From Candidatus Methanimicrococcus labiotermitis (GTDB lineage: Archaea; Halobacteriota; Methanosarcinia; Methanosarcinales; Methanosarcinaceae), in contig WRCE01000004.1 in the NCBI GenBank assembly GCA_009784005.1, positions 1 through 64,000 on the forward strand: DNA of 64,000 nt, in the 5' to 3' direction. A program made the translations under genes and the position numbers. Below the pieces are notes generated by a model, which did no database searches, had not been told where the DNA came from, and saw only the letters and a program-made list of their open reading frames with translations. The number at the start of each line of letters is the position of its first letter. The first letter of the stretch is position 1. Shown here one piece after another: positions 55,763 through 64,000 of this stretch.

Positions 55763-57739
55763 ATGAACACCGAAAACTTATCATTGGGGATTGACGCCGG
55801 CGGCACATACACGGATGCCGCGCTGGCGGATATGGACGCGCGCGAGATTATTCAGTCTGAAAAGGCGCTGACGACTTACCCGGATCCGCTTGGGGGGATT
55901 CAAAATGTTTTGGACATGTTGGACGCGGAGAGCCTGAAAAAAGTCAAGCTGCTTTCCGTGTCGACGACTTTTGCGACGAACACGATTCTTGAGAAAAACG
56001 GGGCGCCCGTTTCTTTGATTTTGATCGGCACCCAAAAAGTGCCCGAACATTTGAAAGACAATTGCATCGTCGTGAAGGGCGGGCACAATTTCCGCGGCGC
56101 CGAAAACGAAGAACTCGACCTTGACGCGATTCGAGAATACGTTTTGTCGGTGAAAGACAAGGTGTCGGCTTTTGCCGTTTCTTCTTTTTACAGTATCATA
56201 AATCCGGGGCATGAGAAAGCTGCCCGAAACTTAATTCACGAATTGACCGGCTTTCCCGTCGTTTGCGGTTATGAACTCGCCCAGTCGCTTGGCGCTTACG
56301 AACGCGGCGTCACGGCTTATTTGAACGCCTCGCTTCTGCCGGTCGCCCGCGTCTTTTTGGATGCCGTGGCCGCCGAAACAAAACGGCGCGGCATGAATGT
56401 CAAGACAACCATGCTGAAATGCAACGGCGCCGCCGCCATGTTCGGCGAAGTGATGGATCGGCCGGTCGAAACAATCTTTTCGGGACCGGCGGCAAGCGTT
56501 CTCGGCGCGGCCTTTCTTTCCGGCAAGAAAACCTGCCTCGCTATTGATGTCGGCGGCACCAGCACGGACGTTTCCATGATTGAAGACGGCATTCCTCAAA
56601 TATCCGACCTCGGCGCAACCGTCGGCGGCTGGAAGACCAAAGTCCGCGCCATAAAAATGGAAACCATCGCGGCCGGCGGCGACAGCCACATTTGGATTGA
56701 CGCGGATTCCCTGCCCGACGCCCGCCTTTCGTCTATCAAAATCGGCCCGCGCCGCGTTATTCCGCTGTGCAGAGCATCGCTGATGTATTCTGAACTGGAA
56801 ACGGTCTTTAAAGAACATTGGGTGCCTCACAACCAATCTTTGAATGAAGTCCTTCAAAAAACAACGCTTGTTTTGAAAAGCGGTTATCCCGCCGTTCATT
56901 TATCACCCGAAGAGCTCAAAGTTTACAGTCAAATCAAAGAAAAGCCGGCATTTATCAATGACTTGGATTGGAGCGAGTTTCCCGATCGCGAAATCCCGTT
57001 CAATATCGTTGAAGCGCTGGTCAACAAACGTCTGATTCAGTTAATCGGTTTCACGCCGACCGATGTCCTTCACGTGACCGGCGAATTTACCGAGTGGGAC
57101 GAAAAAGCCGCGCAAACCGGCGCCCGGAAGCTCGCCGAAGTCTTCAACATGACAAAAGAGGATTTCTGCCGTTTGATCAAGCGAAAGTTCGCAAAAACAA
57201 TGGCCATTGAAACCGTTTACTTCCTGAACAACGCCCTTTCCCGCGATGAACTGAACCTTTTCACAGACAGATTCGGCAAAGAAGCGCGCATGCGTTATAA
57301 AATTGATATTCCCATCGTTCTGATCGGCGCCCCCGTTCGCTGTTTTGTAAAAGAGCTTGAAGAGTTATTGGACGCGGAAATCATCGCGCCGGAACACTAC
57401 GCCGTCGGCAACGCTGTCGGATGCCTGGCCGGCAAGCTTGCCAAACGCGCCGAAATCCGCGTGGACGTCGAGTCCAAAGAAGAGGAAAACGGCTCATGGA
57501 CGCTCCGATATATTGTCTATGTAAAAGACGGGCAGCGGGCTTTCTCATCAAAAGAGGACGCCGTCAAAAACGCCGAAAATCATGCCAAAAAAGACATTTA
57601 CGAATACATGAAAGAAAACGGAATCGATGAAAGCGACGTTGAAATCAGGGTAAAAGTCAAGGAAATGATTTACAACCCGATGAAGCCGCCGGTTCAAATA
57701 GACGTCACGGTTGAAGGGTTCGCCGAAAACAAGGTTTGA
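55763..57739 (+). CDS. Hydantoinase/oxoprolinase family protein
   Basis: 658 residues, ASKHA-fold ATPase-like. N-terminal GIDAGGTYTDAALAD phosphate-binding block at residue 9, VSTTFATNTILEKNG near 72, then CLAIDVGGTSTDVSMIEDG near 265 as a second phosphate loop, and a C-terminal domain with EVRIKVKEM-like acidic-basic helix. Bacterial relatives hydrolyse hydantoins or 5-oxoproline; in methanogens such proteins often lie near corrinoid methyltransferases, as here, and the true substrate is unknown. GGAGAG ribosome site. No hyuB partner follows. Confidence 0.88.
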   Translation: MNTENLSLGIDAGGTYTDAALADMDAREIIQSEKALTTYPDPLGGIQNVLDMLDAESLKKVKLLSVSTTFATNTILEKNGAPVSLILIGTQKVPEHLKDNCIVVKGGHNFRGAENEELDLDAIREYVLSVKDKVSAFAVSSFYSIINPGHEKAARNLIHELTGFPVVCGYELAQSLGAYERGVTAYLNASLLPVARVFLDAVAAETKRRGMNVKTTMLKCNGAAAMFGEVMDRPVETIFSGPAASVLGAAFLSGKKTCLAIDVGGTSTDVSMIEDGIPQISDLGATVGGWKTKVRAIKMETIAAGGDSHIWIDADSLPDARLSSIKIGPRRVIPLCRASLMYSELETVFKEHWVPHNQSLNEVLQKTTLVLKSGYPAVHLSPEELKVYSQIKEKPAFINDLDWSEFPDREIPFNIVEALVNKRLIQLIGFTPTDVLHVTGEFTEWDEKAAQTGARKLAEVFNMTKEDFCRLIKRKFAKTMAIETVYFLNNALSRDELNLFTDRFGKEARMRYKIDIPIVLIGAPVRCFVKELEELLDAEIIAPEHYAVGNAVGCLAGKLAKRAEIRVDVESKEEENGSWTLRYIVYVKDGQRAFSSKEDAVKNAENHAKKDIYEYMKENGIDESDVEIRVKVKEMIYNPMKPPVQIDVTVEGFAENKV

Positions 57740-57757
57740 TTTTGAAACCCGAATTCA

Positions 57758-57946
57758 ATGGAGAAATGCATAAATCTCACATTAAATGACCGCATCAGAA
57801 TTGAAATTCTCTCATTCGCAAATAAAACACAGACCGAGATTGCGGCAGCCGTAGGCTGCTCGCAATCTACGGTCCCAAGGGAATTGAGACGAAATCAACC
57901 ACCAAAAAACAAAGTAAAACATAATGCTGAAAAGACTCATTCATGA
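57758..57946 (+). pseudogene. IS30-family transposase, N-terminal remnant
   Basis: 62 residues: LTLNDRIRIEILSFANKTQTEIAAAVGCSQSTVPRELRRN is the HTH_38 DNA-binding domain that opens IS30 transposases (usual length 300-400). The frame ends soon after and the DDE catalytic domain is absent, so this is a fragment. No clear terminal inverted repeats around it. Confidence 0.75.
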
Positions 57947-58326
57947 AATTATGCACTTCTTGATTGAAGATAAGAATGAGAATAAGAATGAGAATTAAGA
58001 ATGAGAATAAAAATGAGAATAAGAATGAGAAAAATCCCCTCTCGAAAAAAGTTAATTTCGGCTTTTCCAATACTATTTTATATCTAAAGTTAGTTGAATA
58101 ATCCCAAAGCGGATTTATTTAATGAGAGTTGATGAGGCTCTCGCCGTTATTTTATTCATATACGAAATTGATTTATTTAATAATGTATAATTAACAATGT
58201 ATAACACCGATAATATCAATGTTTTGCAATGTGTTCAATGTGTAAACACTGATAAAACATTAATTTGACACTTGTTTGACACCTGTTTGACACTGATATT
58301 AATTCAACAATGAAAATGTGATTTAC
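57947..58326. repeat. GAATGAGAATAA array and AT-rich upstream region
   Basis: Tandem AAGAATGAGAAT units (57965-58032), then AT-rich sequence with TTTGACACTTG repeats (58264-58296) leading to the dehydratase gene. No gene. Confidence 0.75.
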
Positions 58327-59586
58327 ATGGAAAAACCACAGACATTAGCTGAAAAAATTATAAGCGGACGCGCCGGTAAAGCTGTTTACGCCGGCGACAT
58401 CACTTTGGTGGATGTTGACGTGACCGCAGTTCAGGACGGAACGGGGCCGCTCGCGGTTCAGCAGCTTGAGAAAATGAACCTTGTTCAGGCCGCCAATCCT
58501 GACAGAACCGTTCTTTTTATTGACCACGCCGCGCCCAGCCCGCAAAAAGACCTTTCCAACGCGCATGTCATTCTCAGAATGTTCTCAAAGAAGACCGGCG
58601 CTCACCTTTCCGAAGCCGGCGAAGGCGTTTGCCACCAGCGTCTGATTGAATCTTACGTCAATCCGGGAGACGTTTTAATCGGCGCCGATTCGCACACCTG
58701 CACATCCGGCGCTCTCGGCTCTTTTGCGACAGGCATGGGCTCTACTGACGTTGCCGTCGGCATCGCGCTCGGCAAGACATGGTTCCGCGTGCCCGAAACG
58801 TTTCTTGTGAACGTCACAGGCGCGTTTCAAAAAGGCGTTTACGCCAAAGACCTCATCCTTCATTTGATTGGTTTGATCGGCGCGGACGGCGCGACATACA
58901 AAGCGCTTGAATTCCGCGGCGAAACTGTTGAAAAAATGACCATGTCCCAACGATTCACGCTGGCCAACATGGCCGTCGAAGCGGGCGCCAAAGCAGGTCT
59001 CTTTGAAACCGACGCGACGACCAAAGCCTACTTAGAAGAACGCGGGCGCGGCGACAAATATGTGGAAATTAAAGCCGACGCCGGCGCCGTTTACGAACGC
59101 GTGATTAACATTGATGTTGCCACGCTTGAACCGACGATTTCAAAACCCCACACCGTTGACAACACAGCGGCGGTCGGTGAAGTCGCCGGCACGAAAATCG
59201 ACCAGGTTTTCATCGGCACTTGTACCAACGGCCGTATCGATGACCTTGAAATCGCCGCCAAAATCTTAGAAGGCAAACAAAGACACCCCGACACCCGTTT
59301 GATTGTTGTTCCGGCGTCAAAGGAAATCTTCTTAGAAGCCGTTCAAAAAGGCTACATTGAAACATTTATCAAAGCGGGCGCAATCATTATGGCGCCCGGC
59401 TGCGGCCCGTGCGTCGGCGTTCACGAAGGCGCGCTCGCGGACGGAGAAGCCTGTCTGGCCACCCAGAACAGGAACTTCCAAGGCAGAATGGGCAACACGG
59501 AAGGGTTCATCTATCTCGGCTCACCCGCAACAGCCGCCGCGACCGCCGTGACCGGCGTCATTACAGACCCCCGCAAGGTGATTTAA
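58327..59586 (+). CDS. Homoaconitase / 3-isopropylmalate dehydratase, large subunit
   Basis: Iron-sulfur hydro-lyase subunit, about 419 residues. IDHAAPSPQKDLSNAH near residue 60, GADSHTCTSGALGSFATGMGSTD near 119 (first cluster Cys region), then FIGTCTNGRIDDL and APGCGPCVGVHEG carrying the remaining cluster ligands. In methanogens this pair makes leucine (isopropylmalate) or coenzyme B precursors (homoaconitase); the small subunit next door favours homoaconitase. ATG at 58327 chosen over the GTG at 58318. Confidence 0.9.
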   Translation: MEKPQTLAEKIISGRAGKAVYAGDITLVDVDVTAVQDGTGPLAVQQLEKMNLVQAANPDRTVLFIDHAAPSPQKDLSNAHVILRMFSKKTGAHLSEAGEGVCHQRLIESYVNPGDVLIGADSHTCTSGALGSFATGMGSTDVAVGIALGKTWFRVPETFLVNVTGAFQKGVYAKDLILHLIGLIGADGATYKALEFRGETVEKMTMSQRFTLANMAVEAGAKAGLFETDATTKAYLEERGRGDKYVEIKADAGAVYERVINIDVATLEPTISKPHTVDNTAAVGEVAGTKIDQVFIGTCTNGRIDDLEIAAKILEGKQRHPDTRLIVVPASKEIFLEAVQKGYIETFIKAGAIIMAPGCGPCVGVHEGALADGEACLATQNRNFQGRMGNTEGFIYLGSPATAAATAVTGVITDPRKVI

Positions 59587-60096
59587 ATGGCAGAAACAGT
59601 TTACAAAGGCAATGCTTTCAAATTCGGCGATGACATCAGCACCGACCACATCGCGCCGGGCCGCTTGTTCCACTTAAGAACAAACCTCCCCGAACTCGCC
59701 AAACACGTTTTAGAAGACGCGGACCCCGAGTTTGCCAAAAAAGTTCAAAAAGGCGACTTCGTGGTGGCCGGCAACAACTTCGGCCTTGGTTCCTCGCGCG
59801 AGCACGCCCCGACCATCATCAAAATGGCAGGCGTCAGCGCCGTTTTGGCAAAATCATTCGCCCGCATCTTCTACAGAAATGCCATCAACGTCGGTTTGCC
59901 GGTTCTGATTTGCGACACCGACAAGATTGATGAAGGCGACCAAATAGAAGTGGATTTGGCAGGCGGTACCATTAAAGATATCACCAAAGGCATCGAATTG
60001 AACTTCTCACCGCTGCCCGCCGCCATGATTATTATTCTCAACGACGGCGGCTTGGTCGCTCACATTGAGAAGAATAAAGGCTTCAAATTCGACTGA
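59587..60096 (+). CDS. Homoaconitase-type dehydratase, small subunit
   Basis: 169 residues, swivel domain that completes the active site of the upstream large subunit. GNNFGLGSSREHAP is the family motif. The specificity loop reads HLRT (residues 27-32 region), close to the YLRT loop reported for methanogen homoaconitase and unlike the YLVY/YLVM of isopropylmalate isomerase, so a 2-oxosuberate/coenzyme B role is favoured. The start abuts the large-subunit stop, with AAGGTGAT inside that gene's end. Confidence 0.88.
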   Translation: MAETVYKGNAFKFGDDISTDHIAPGRLFHLRTNLPELAKHVLEDADPEFAKKVQKGDFVVAGNNFGLGSSREHAPTIIKMAGVSAVLAKSFARIFYRNAINVGLPVLICDTDKIDEGDQIEVDLAGGTIKDITKGIELNFSPLPAAMIIILNDGGLVAHIEKNKGFKFD

Positions 60097-60157
60097 ATGA
60101 GAATGATAAAGGCTTTAAGTTCGACTGAATGAGAATGATAAAGCCTTCAAATCAGAC
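60077..60157. repeat. Tandem copies of the small-subunit gene 3' end
   Basis: Three copies of a ~34-bp unit (AATAAAGGCTTCAAATTCGA, then CTGAATGAGAATG). The first copy is the final coding sequence (NKGFKFD-stop); the next two repeat it beyond the stop, including the TGA. Confidence 0.9.
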
Positions 60158-60174
60158 TGAATTTTGAAATGTTT

Positions 60175-60214
60175 GGCCGGTTCGCACTGATTCGAACCGG
60201 CCGGACTTTTTTTT
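60175..60214 (+). terminator. Strong terminator after the dehydratase operon
   Basis: GGCCGGTTCG (60175-60184) pairs perfectly with CGAACCGGCC (60193-60202), 8-base loop, then GGAC and T8. Followed at 60240-60260 by a very GC-rich stretch and a TATA-like GATATATACTTT at 60272-60283 for the next gene. Confidence 0.85.
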
Positions 60215-60388
60215 ATTCTTTTTTTAAAAACGACGCTGTTCGCGCGCGCGGCGGCCGGCGGCAAACCGCAAAACGATATATACTTTAAATCATTTGAATG
60301 TGTATCGGATTGTGTATTTTATCATTCTTTTGCACACTTTTTGCATATACGGATTGCAGATTGCATATACAAAATTTAAGGGATAATC

Positions 60389-60667
60389 ATGGGAACAGAT
60401 CGTTTTGTTATTACTGTCATTGGTGTCGATACAGTCGGCATTGTCGCCGGCGTGACGCGTGTGATGTCTGATTTCGGCGTCAACATTATCGATATCCGTC
60501 AAACGCTTATGGAAGACATTTTTACGATGCTGATGATCGGCGAAGTGAAAAATGAAAATTTTGTTTTGAAAGATTTTCAAGAACAAATGGCAAAAACCGG
60601 CTTGGGGCTGAAAGTTGAGATTCGCGTTCAGCACGAAGATGTCTTCCGGTATATGCACCGTATCTGA
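60389..60667 (+). CDS. ACT domain protein (UPF0237)
   Basis: 92 residues, a single ACT domain: [47 protein letters not shown] domains bind small ligands such as amino acids. UPF0237 genes commonly precede a DUF711 gene, as here (17 bases apart), suggesting the ACT protein regulates it. AGGGAT ribosome site. Confidence 0.92.
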   Translation: MGTDRFVITVIGVDTVGIVAGVTRVMSDFGVNIIDIRQTLMEDIFTMLMIGEVKNENFVLKDFQEQMAKTGLGLKVEIRVQHEDVFRYMHRI

Positions 60668-60684
60668 CCGCCCGAGGTTTAATT

Positions 60685-62046
60685 ATGTACTTGACGTCCG
60701 AAGAAATTTTACAAACCATTGAAATGGTCCGCATGGAGAATTTAGATATCCGCACGGTGACCATGGGTATCAGCCTGCGGGATTGTTCTCATCCCGATAT
60801 TGATGTTTTTAATCAAAATATTTATGAAAAAATTATCGGGAAAGCTAAAAATCTGGTCAGCGAGGCAGAAGCCGTTGAAGACCTGTACGGCATCCCGATT
60901 ATCAATAAACGTATTTCCGTAACACCAATCGCAATCGTTGCCGAAGCCTGCAAGGAGCCTGATTTTGTGTCCGTCGCTAAAACTTTGGATAAAGCGGCAA
61001 AGGATGTCGGCGTTAATTTTATCGGCGGATTCGGCGCCTTGGTTCAAAAAGGCATGACAAACGGTGACCGCCGTTTGATTGAATCTCTTCCCGAAGCGCT
61101 TTCTAAGACGGACCGCGTTTGTTCGTCGATTAATCTGGCAGGCTCTAAGGCCGGTATTAATATGGACGCCGTTGCTCTGATGGGAAATATCATTAAAAAG
61201 ACGGCGGCGCTGACCGCGGACGCCGACAGCATCGGCTGCGCCAAATTGGTTGTTTTCGCAAACGCGCCGGATGACAATCCGTTTATGGCCGGCTCTTTTC
61301 ACGGCATCGGCGAAGCCGAGTGTGTCATTAACGCCGGCGTCAGCGGCCCGGGTGTTGTGAACTCGGCGCTGAGACGACTAAAAAATCCGTCTCTGGGGGA
61401 AATTTCCGAGGAGATTAAAAAGACCGCTTTTAAGATTACGAGAATGGGTGAAATGGCCGCGCGCGAAGTGTCTAAGAGGCTTGGCGTGGAATTCGGCGTT
61501 GTTGACATTTCTTTGGCGCCCACGCCCGCGGTCGGGGACAGCGTCGCTGAAATTTTGGAAGCGATGGGGTTGGAACGATGCGGGACGCACGGAACGACGG
61601 CGGCTTTGGCTCTTTTAAACGACGCCGTTAAAAAAGGCGGCGCAATGGCTTCCTCATCTGTGGGCGGCCTGAGCGGCGCTTTTATTCCCGTCAGCGAAGA
61701 CGCCGGCATGATCCGCTCGGTTGAAGACGGCGCGCTGACGCTTGACAAATTGGAAGCGATGACCAGCGTCTGCTCTGTCGGCTTGGACATGATTGCCGTC
61801 CCCGGCGACACATCCGCCGCCACAATTTCCGCAATCATCGCCGATGAAATGGCAATCGGCGTCATTAATAAGAAAACGACTGCCGTCAGAATCATTCCCG
61901 CCGCCGGCAAAAAAGTCGGCGATTCGGTTGAATTCGGCGGCCTTCTCGGAACAGCGCCTGTCATGAAAGTCTCGGATTTCAGCTCGGAAGAATTCATTAA
62001 ACGCGGCGGCCGCATTCCCGCGCCGATTCAGTCTTTAACGAATTAA
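60685..62046 (+). CDS. UPF0210 / DUF711 family protein
   Basis: 453 residues, PFL-like family of unknown enzymatic role. Conserved blocks: [13 protein letters not shown]-type region ([17 protein letters not shown]), [55 protein letters not shown], and [39 protein letters not shown]. Related to glycyl-radical-type folds. Operon with the ACT gene. Confidence 0.92.
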   Translation: MYLTSEEILQTIEMVRMENLDIRTVTMGISLRDCSHPDIDVFNQNIYEKIIGKAKNLVSEAEAVEDLYGIPIINKRISVTPIAIVAEACKEPDFVSVAKTLDKAAKDVGVNFIGGFGALVQKGMTNGDRRLIESLPEALSKTDRVCSSINLAGSKAGINMDAVALMGNIIKKTAALTADADSIGCAKLVVFANAPDDNPFMAGSFHGIGEAECVINAGVSGPGVVNSALRRLKNPSLGEISEEIKKTAFKITRMGEMAAREVSKRLGVEFGVVDISLAPTPAVGDSVAEILEAMGLERCGTHGTTAALALLNDAVKKGGAMASSSVGGLSGAFIPVSEDAGMIRSVEDGALTLDKLEAMTSVCSVGLDMIAVPGDTSAATISAIIADEMAIGVINKKTTAVRIIPAAGKKVGDSVEFGGLLGTAPVMKVSDFSSEEFIKRGGRIPAPIQSLTN

Positions 62047-62054
62047 TATAGAGC

Positions 62055-62082
62055 AGCCGGTTCATCCGGCTTTATCTTTTTT
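62055..62082 (+). terminator. Terminator after the DUF711 gene
   Basis: AGCCGG / CCGGCT stem of six pairs with a TTCAT loop and a downstream T-rich run (TTATCTTTTTT), starting nine bases after the stop. Confidence 0.75.
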
Positions 62083-62084
62083 AA

Positions 62085-62410
62085 TTTCATCTATTGAGTT
62101 TCATCTATTGAGTTTCATCTATTGAGTTTCATCTAAAAAGGAATCACAGTGACTATTTCAATGATAATTATCTCAAAAAGGGAATCACAATGACAATTGC
62201 AATGACAATTATCTCAAAAAGGGAATCACAGTGACAATTCCAATGACAATTATCTCAAAAAGGGAATCACAGTGACAATTCCAATGAAAATTATCTCAAA
62301 AAGGAATCACAGTGACAATTGCAATGACAATTCCAATGACAATTATCTCAAAAAGGGATCACAGTGACAATTGCAATGACAATTACCTGACAATTATCTC
62401 AAAAAGGAAT
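62085..62410. repeat. Two arrays in the convergent gap
   Basis: First, four copies of TTTCATCTATTGAG (62088-62132). Then seven copies of a ~45-bp unit with the parts ATTATCTCAAAAAGGGAATC and ACAGTGACAATTCCAATGAC, some lacking one part (62135-62410). No constant spacer length and no unique spacers, so not CRISPR. Confidence 0.9.
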
Positions 62411-62469
62411 GACAGAGATAATAACAATTATCTCGACAGAGCATGCAGATTTTTGAAAAAGAATGAATG

Positions 62470-62490
62470 AAGCTGTTTAAAAAACAGCTT
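62470..62490. terminator. Bidirectional hairpin in the convergent gap
   Basis: AAGCTGTTT / AAACAGCTT nine-pair stem with an A3 loop, 50 bases before the HTH gene stop; may end transcripts from both sides. Confidence 0.55.
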
Positions 62491-62539
62491 TGAAACTTTT
62501 ATCCTTTTTCATTAAATCTGCCAAAAACAGATTTGGTAA

Positions 62540-62902
62540 TCACGAAATTTTCTTCAGTTCTTCGATGTTCTTTAAAATCATCTTTCTTTCTTCAAGGATG
62601 CATTCCTCGATCTTTTCGATGATTTTGTCCATCGGCACAGTCAACTTATAATACTTTACAGGTCGACCCTTTCCGTTGTCCCTCTTCTCTTCACGGATTT
62701 CGATCCAGTTGTTGTTTTTTAAGTAGCGCATCGCAATACTGACTTCAGGTTGTCTGAGACCGGAGGTCATTTCAATGGAATGAGATGTTAATTCTCTGCC
62801 ATCCGACAGGCAAGCAAGCGTTTTCGCGACAGGTCTGCTGATGTCTAATTTTCTTAAAAGCTCCACCATTTCGGAGTCTTTACTGATGTATTGTTCACTC
62901 AT
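62540..62902 (-). CDS. Winged-helix transcriptional regulator (ArsR/TrmB-like)
   Basis: 120 residues. Winged helix in residues 15-85 (PVAKTLACLSDGRELTSHSIEMTSGLRQPEVSIAMRYLKNNNWIEIREEK), with RPVKYYKL wing, then a C-terminal helix (DKIIEKIEECILEERKMILKNIEEL) likely for dimerisation. Resembles small archaeal regulators without a ligand domain. Target unknown. Confidence 0.85.
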   Translation of the reverse strand: MSEQYISKDSEMVELLRKLDISRPVAKTLACLSDGRELTSHSIEMTSGLRQPEVSIAMRYLKNNNWIEIREEKRDNGKGRPVKYYKLTVPMDKIIEKIEECILEERKMILKNIEELKKIS

Positions 62903-63419
62903 TTTTTTTCCTCATAAAGTTTTGGTCGTTTTAATCGTTCTTGTTCGTTTTTAGGTCGTTCTTATACGTTTTTTAATCGTTGTAGTCGTTCTTGTTCGTT
63001 TTTATGTCGTTTTACGCGTTTTCAGACGCTTTTGTTCTGAAACTTGTTATGAATGATTTTATTTAAAGATGTCCGTATGAATATTCATTGGTCTATAAAA
63101 ATGACATTTCAACATAGTTACTATATTAATATGGTATAAAAATGTAACAGTTTTAAGCATTTGAATATATACTTTCAATACTTATACTTTTTTGGTTATA
63201 GAACATAATTTCAACATATTCAATGTCGTGTTTTAAATCGGATTTGTAATAATAATCAAAAAGATATTTATATGCATTTTTATTATAGATTTAATATTTT
63301 AGCCAATTGGATAAATGCTTTAATTATATATTAAAGTTATCATTGGATTACAATACTTTTAAGAAGCAGAACTTTTACCGATTTAATTTTAATTTATGTT
63401 TAAATAAAATTATATGAAA
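62903..63419. other. AT-rich gap with GTTCTTGTTCGTTTTT repeats
   Basis: 62925-63030 holds degenerate ~20-bp repeats of GTTCTTGTTCGTTTTTA and GTCGTT; 63040-63419 is very AT-rich. I see no gene. It may contain the HTH promoter. Confidence 0.7.
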
Positions 63420-63493
63420 TGGGCCCGCTGCGATTCGAACGCAGGACCTTACGGTTATCAGCCGTACGCTCCACCAAGCTAAGCTACGGGCCC
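63420..63493 (-). tRNA. tRNA-Ile (anticodon GAU)
   Basis: Full cloverleaf on the minus strand: acceptor GGGCCCG / CGGGCCC, D stem GCTT with GAGC, anticodon stem TACGG/CCGTA with loop CTGATAA (GAU), T arm CTGCG-TTCGAAT-CGCAG, discriminator A, no encoded CCA. Confidence 0.97.
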
Positions 63494-63752
63494 AATTTGT
63501 CATTGTTACTCAGTCCGAAAAACCATTCGAACAATCCGAAAAAAAATCCGGCGCTTGTTTATTGACGATGATTTTTGATTGTCCTGAAACAACAAACCAC
63601 AATATGTATTGGGATATTTAAATGTTTTGCCATCCCGATTCTTTTATTTTTATGAATCAGAATCATTGAACTTCTTATCGACAATTATTTATATCAAATA
63701 TTCATTGTGTTACTCCGTAACGCCGCGTAAAAACGGCATACGAAACAATATC

Positions 63753-63824
63753 GGGCTGATAGATCAGCGGAAGATCGCTACCTTGGCATGGTAGAGGCCT
63801 CGGGTTCAATTCCCGATCAGTCCA
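63753..63824 (+). tRNA. tRNA-Ala (anticodon GGC)
   Basis: Acceptor GGGCTGA pairs with TCAGTCC and contains the G3:U70 pair that marks alanine tRNAs. Anticodon stem CTACC/GGTAG with loop TTGGCAT (GGC), T arm TCGGG-TTCAATT-CCCGA, discriminator A, no encoded CCA. A TTTATATCAAATA box lies about 60 bases upstream. Confidence 0.97.
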
Positions 63825-63850
63825 GTGATGATGAATTTGATTCACAGGCA

Positions 63851-63887
63851 GGCAGTGTGCAAAAATTTGCGCACTGCCTTTTTTTTT
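63851..63887 (+). terminator. Terminator after tRNA-Ala
   Basis: GGCAGTGTGC (63851-63860) pairs with GCGCACTGCC (63869-63878), one G:U pair, followed by a T9-T10 run. Confidence 0.85.
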
Positions 63888-63889
63888 GA

Positions 63890-64000
63890 TTATCTATTGA
63901 TTATCCATTGGTTATCTGTTGGTTATCTGTTGATTATCTATTGATTATCCATTGGTTATCCGTTGGTTATCCATTGACAATTTTCCCGCATCGTCCGATT
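63890..64000. repeat. GGTTATCCATT array at the right edge
   Basis: About nine copies of an 11-bp unit (GATTATCTATT, GGTTATCCATT, GGTTATCTGTT variants) running towards the window end. Confidence 0.9.

Noticed and set aside
63609-63794. 61-residue open frame overlapping tRNA-Ala
   Set aside because: It runs into the tRNA gene, has no homology I recognise and has poor codon content.

Overview
The window looks like chromosome from a methanogenic archaeon of the Methanosarcinaceae, probably a host-associated Methanimicrococcus-like lineage. Evidence: F420 biosynthesis genes (cofC, cofG), a class II chelatase of the CfbA/CbiX type, a methylcobamide:CoM methyltransferase of the MtaA/MtbA type, a ferredoxin plus geranylgeranyl reductase pair like the one known from Methanosarcina, an archaeal RIO2 kinase, archaeal-type secreted proteins, and tRNAs without an encoded CCA. 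None of the protein genes called here ends in TAG. This fits an organism that decodes UAG as pyrrolysine, but no pyl gene lies in the window.

Layout. 0.4-4.2 kb: a DUF169 protein and membrane proteins of a repeated four-helix type. 4.3-13.5 kb (minus strand): a giant secreted SpvB/FG-GAP/YD-repeat/RHS protein, split only by one in-frame TAG; if that codon is read, the product is 3060 residues with a C-terminal toxin-like tip. The membrane gene directly downstream is the obvious immunity candidate. 13.8-17.5 kb: uracil-DNA glycosylase and a TrkA/TrkH potassium system. 18-20.4 kb: geranylgeranyl reductase with ferredoxin, and cofC, bracketed by an inverted pair of ~90-bp hairpin elements. 20.9-23.8 kb: a DtxR-type regulator and an AAA ATPase/RloB (AbiL-like) defence pair. 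24-27.9 kb: cobalt/nickel chelatase and a cobalamin/iron-type ABC importer. 28-33.5 kb: RmuC, RIO2, a ribbon-helix-helix protein, an InlB-repeat lipoprotein, DUF2148. 34-37 kb: two adjacent HEPN-domain proteins (ApeA-like and Swt1-like). 37-50.3 kb: DUF2284, a Ca2+-type P-ATPase, a CDF transporter, ThpR, a pilin-like protein, cofG, a phytoene-desaturase-like flavoprotein with its own ferredoxin, an LPG-synthase-like membrane protein and a sugar nucleotidyltransferase. 50.7-62 kb: a secreted double PHP-domain protein, MtaA/MtbA, a hydantoinase/oxoprolinase-family protein, an IS30 remnant, a homoaconitase-type two-subunit dehydratase, an ACT protein and a DUF711 protein. 62.5-64 kb: an HTH regulator, tRNA-Ile(GAU) and tRNA-Ala(GGC).

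The most unusual property is the density of short tandem repeats. Most intergenic gaps hold a private minisatellite (about 10-60 bp unit), several arrays begin exactly at the stop codon of the gene before them and look like amplified gene 3' ends, and conserved enzymes (CofC, CofG, ThpR, P-ATPase, chelatase) carry in-frame repeat expansions between their conserved blocks. The two leads I would follow first are the TAG inside the RHS protein and this gene-end-anchored repeat amplification.
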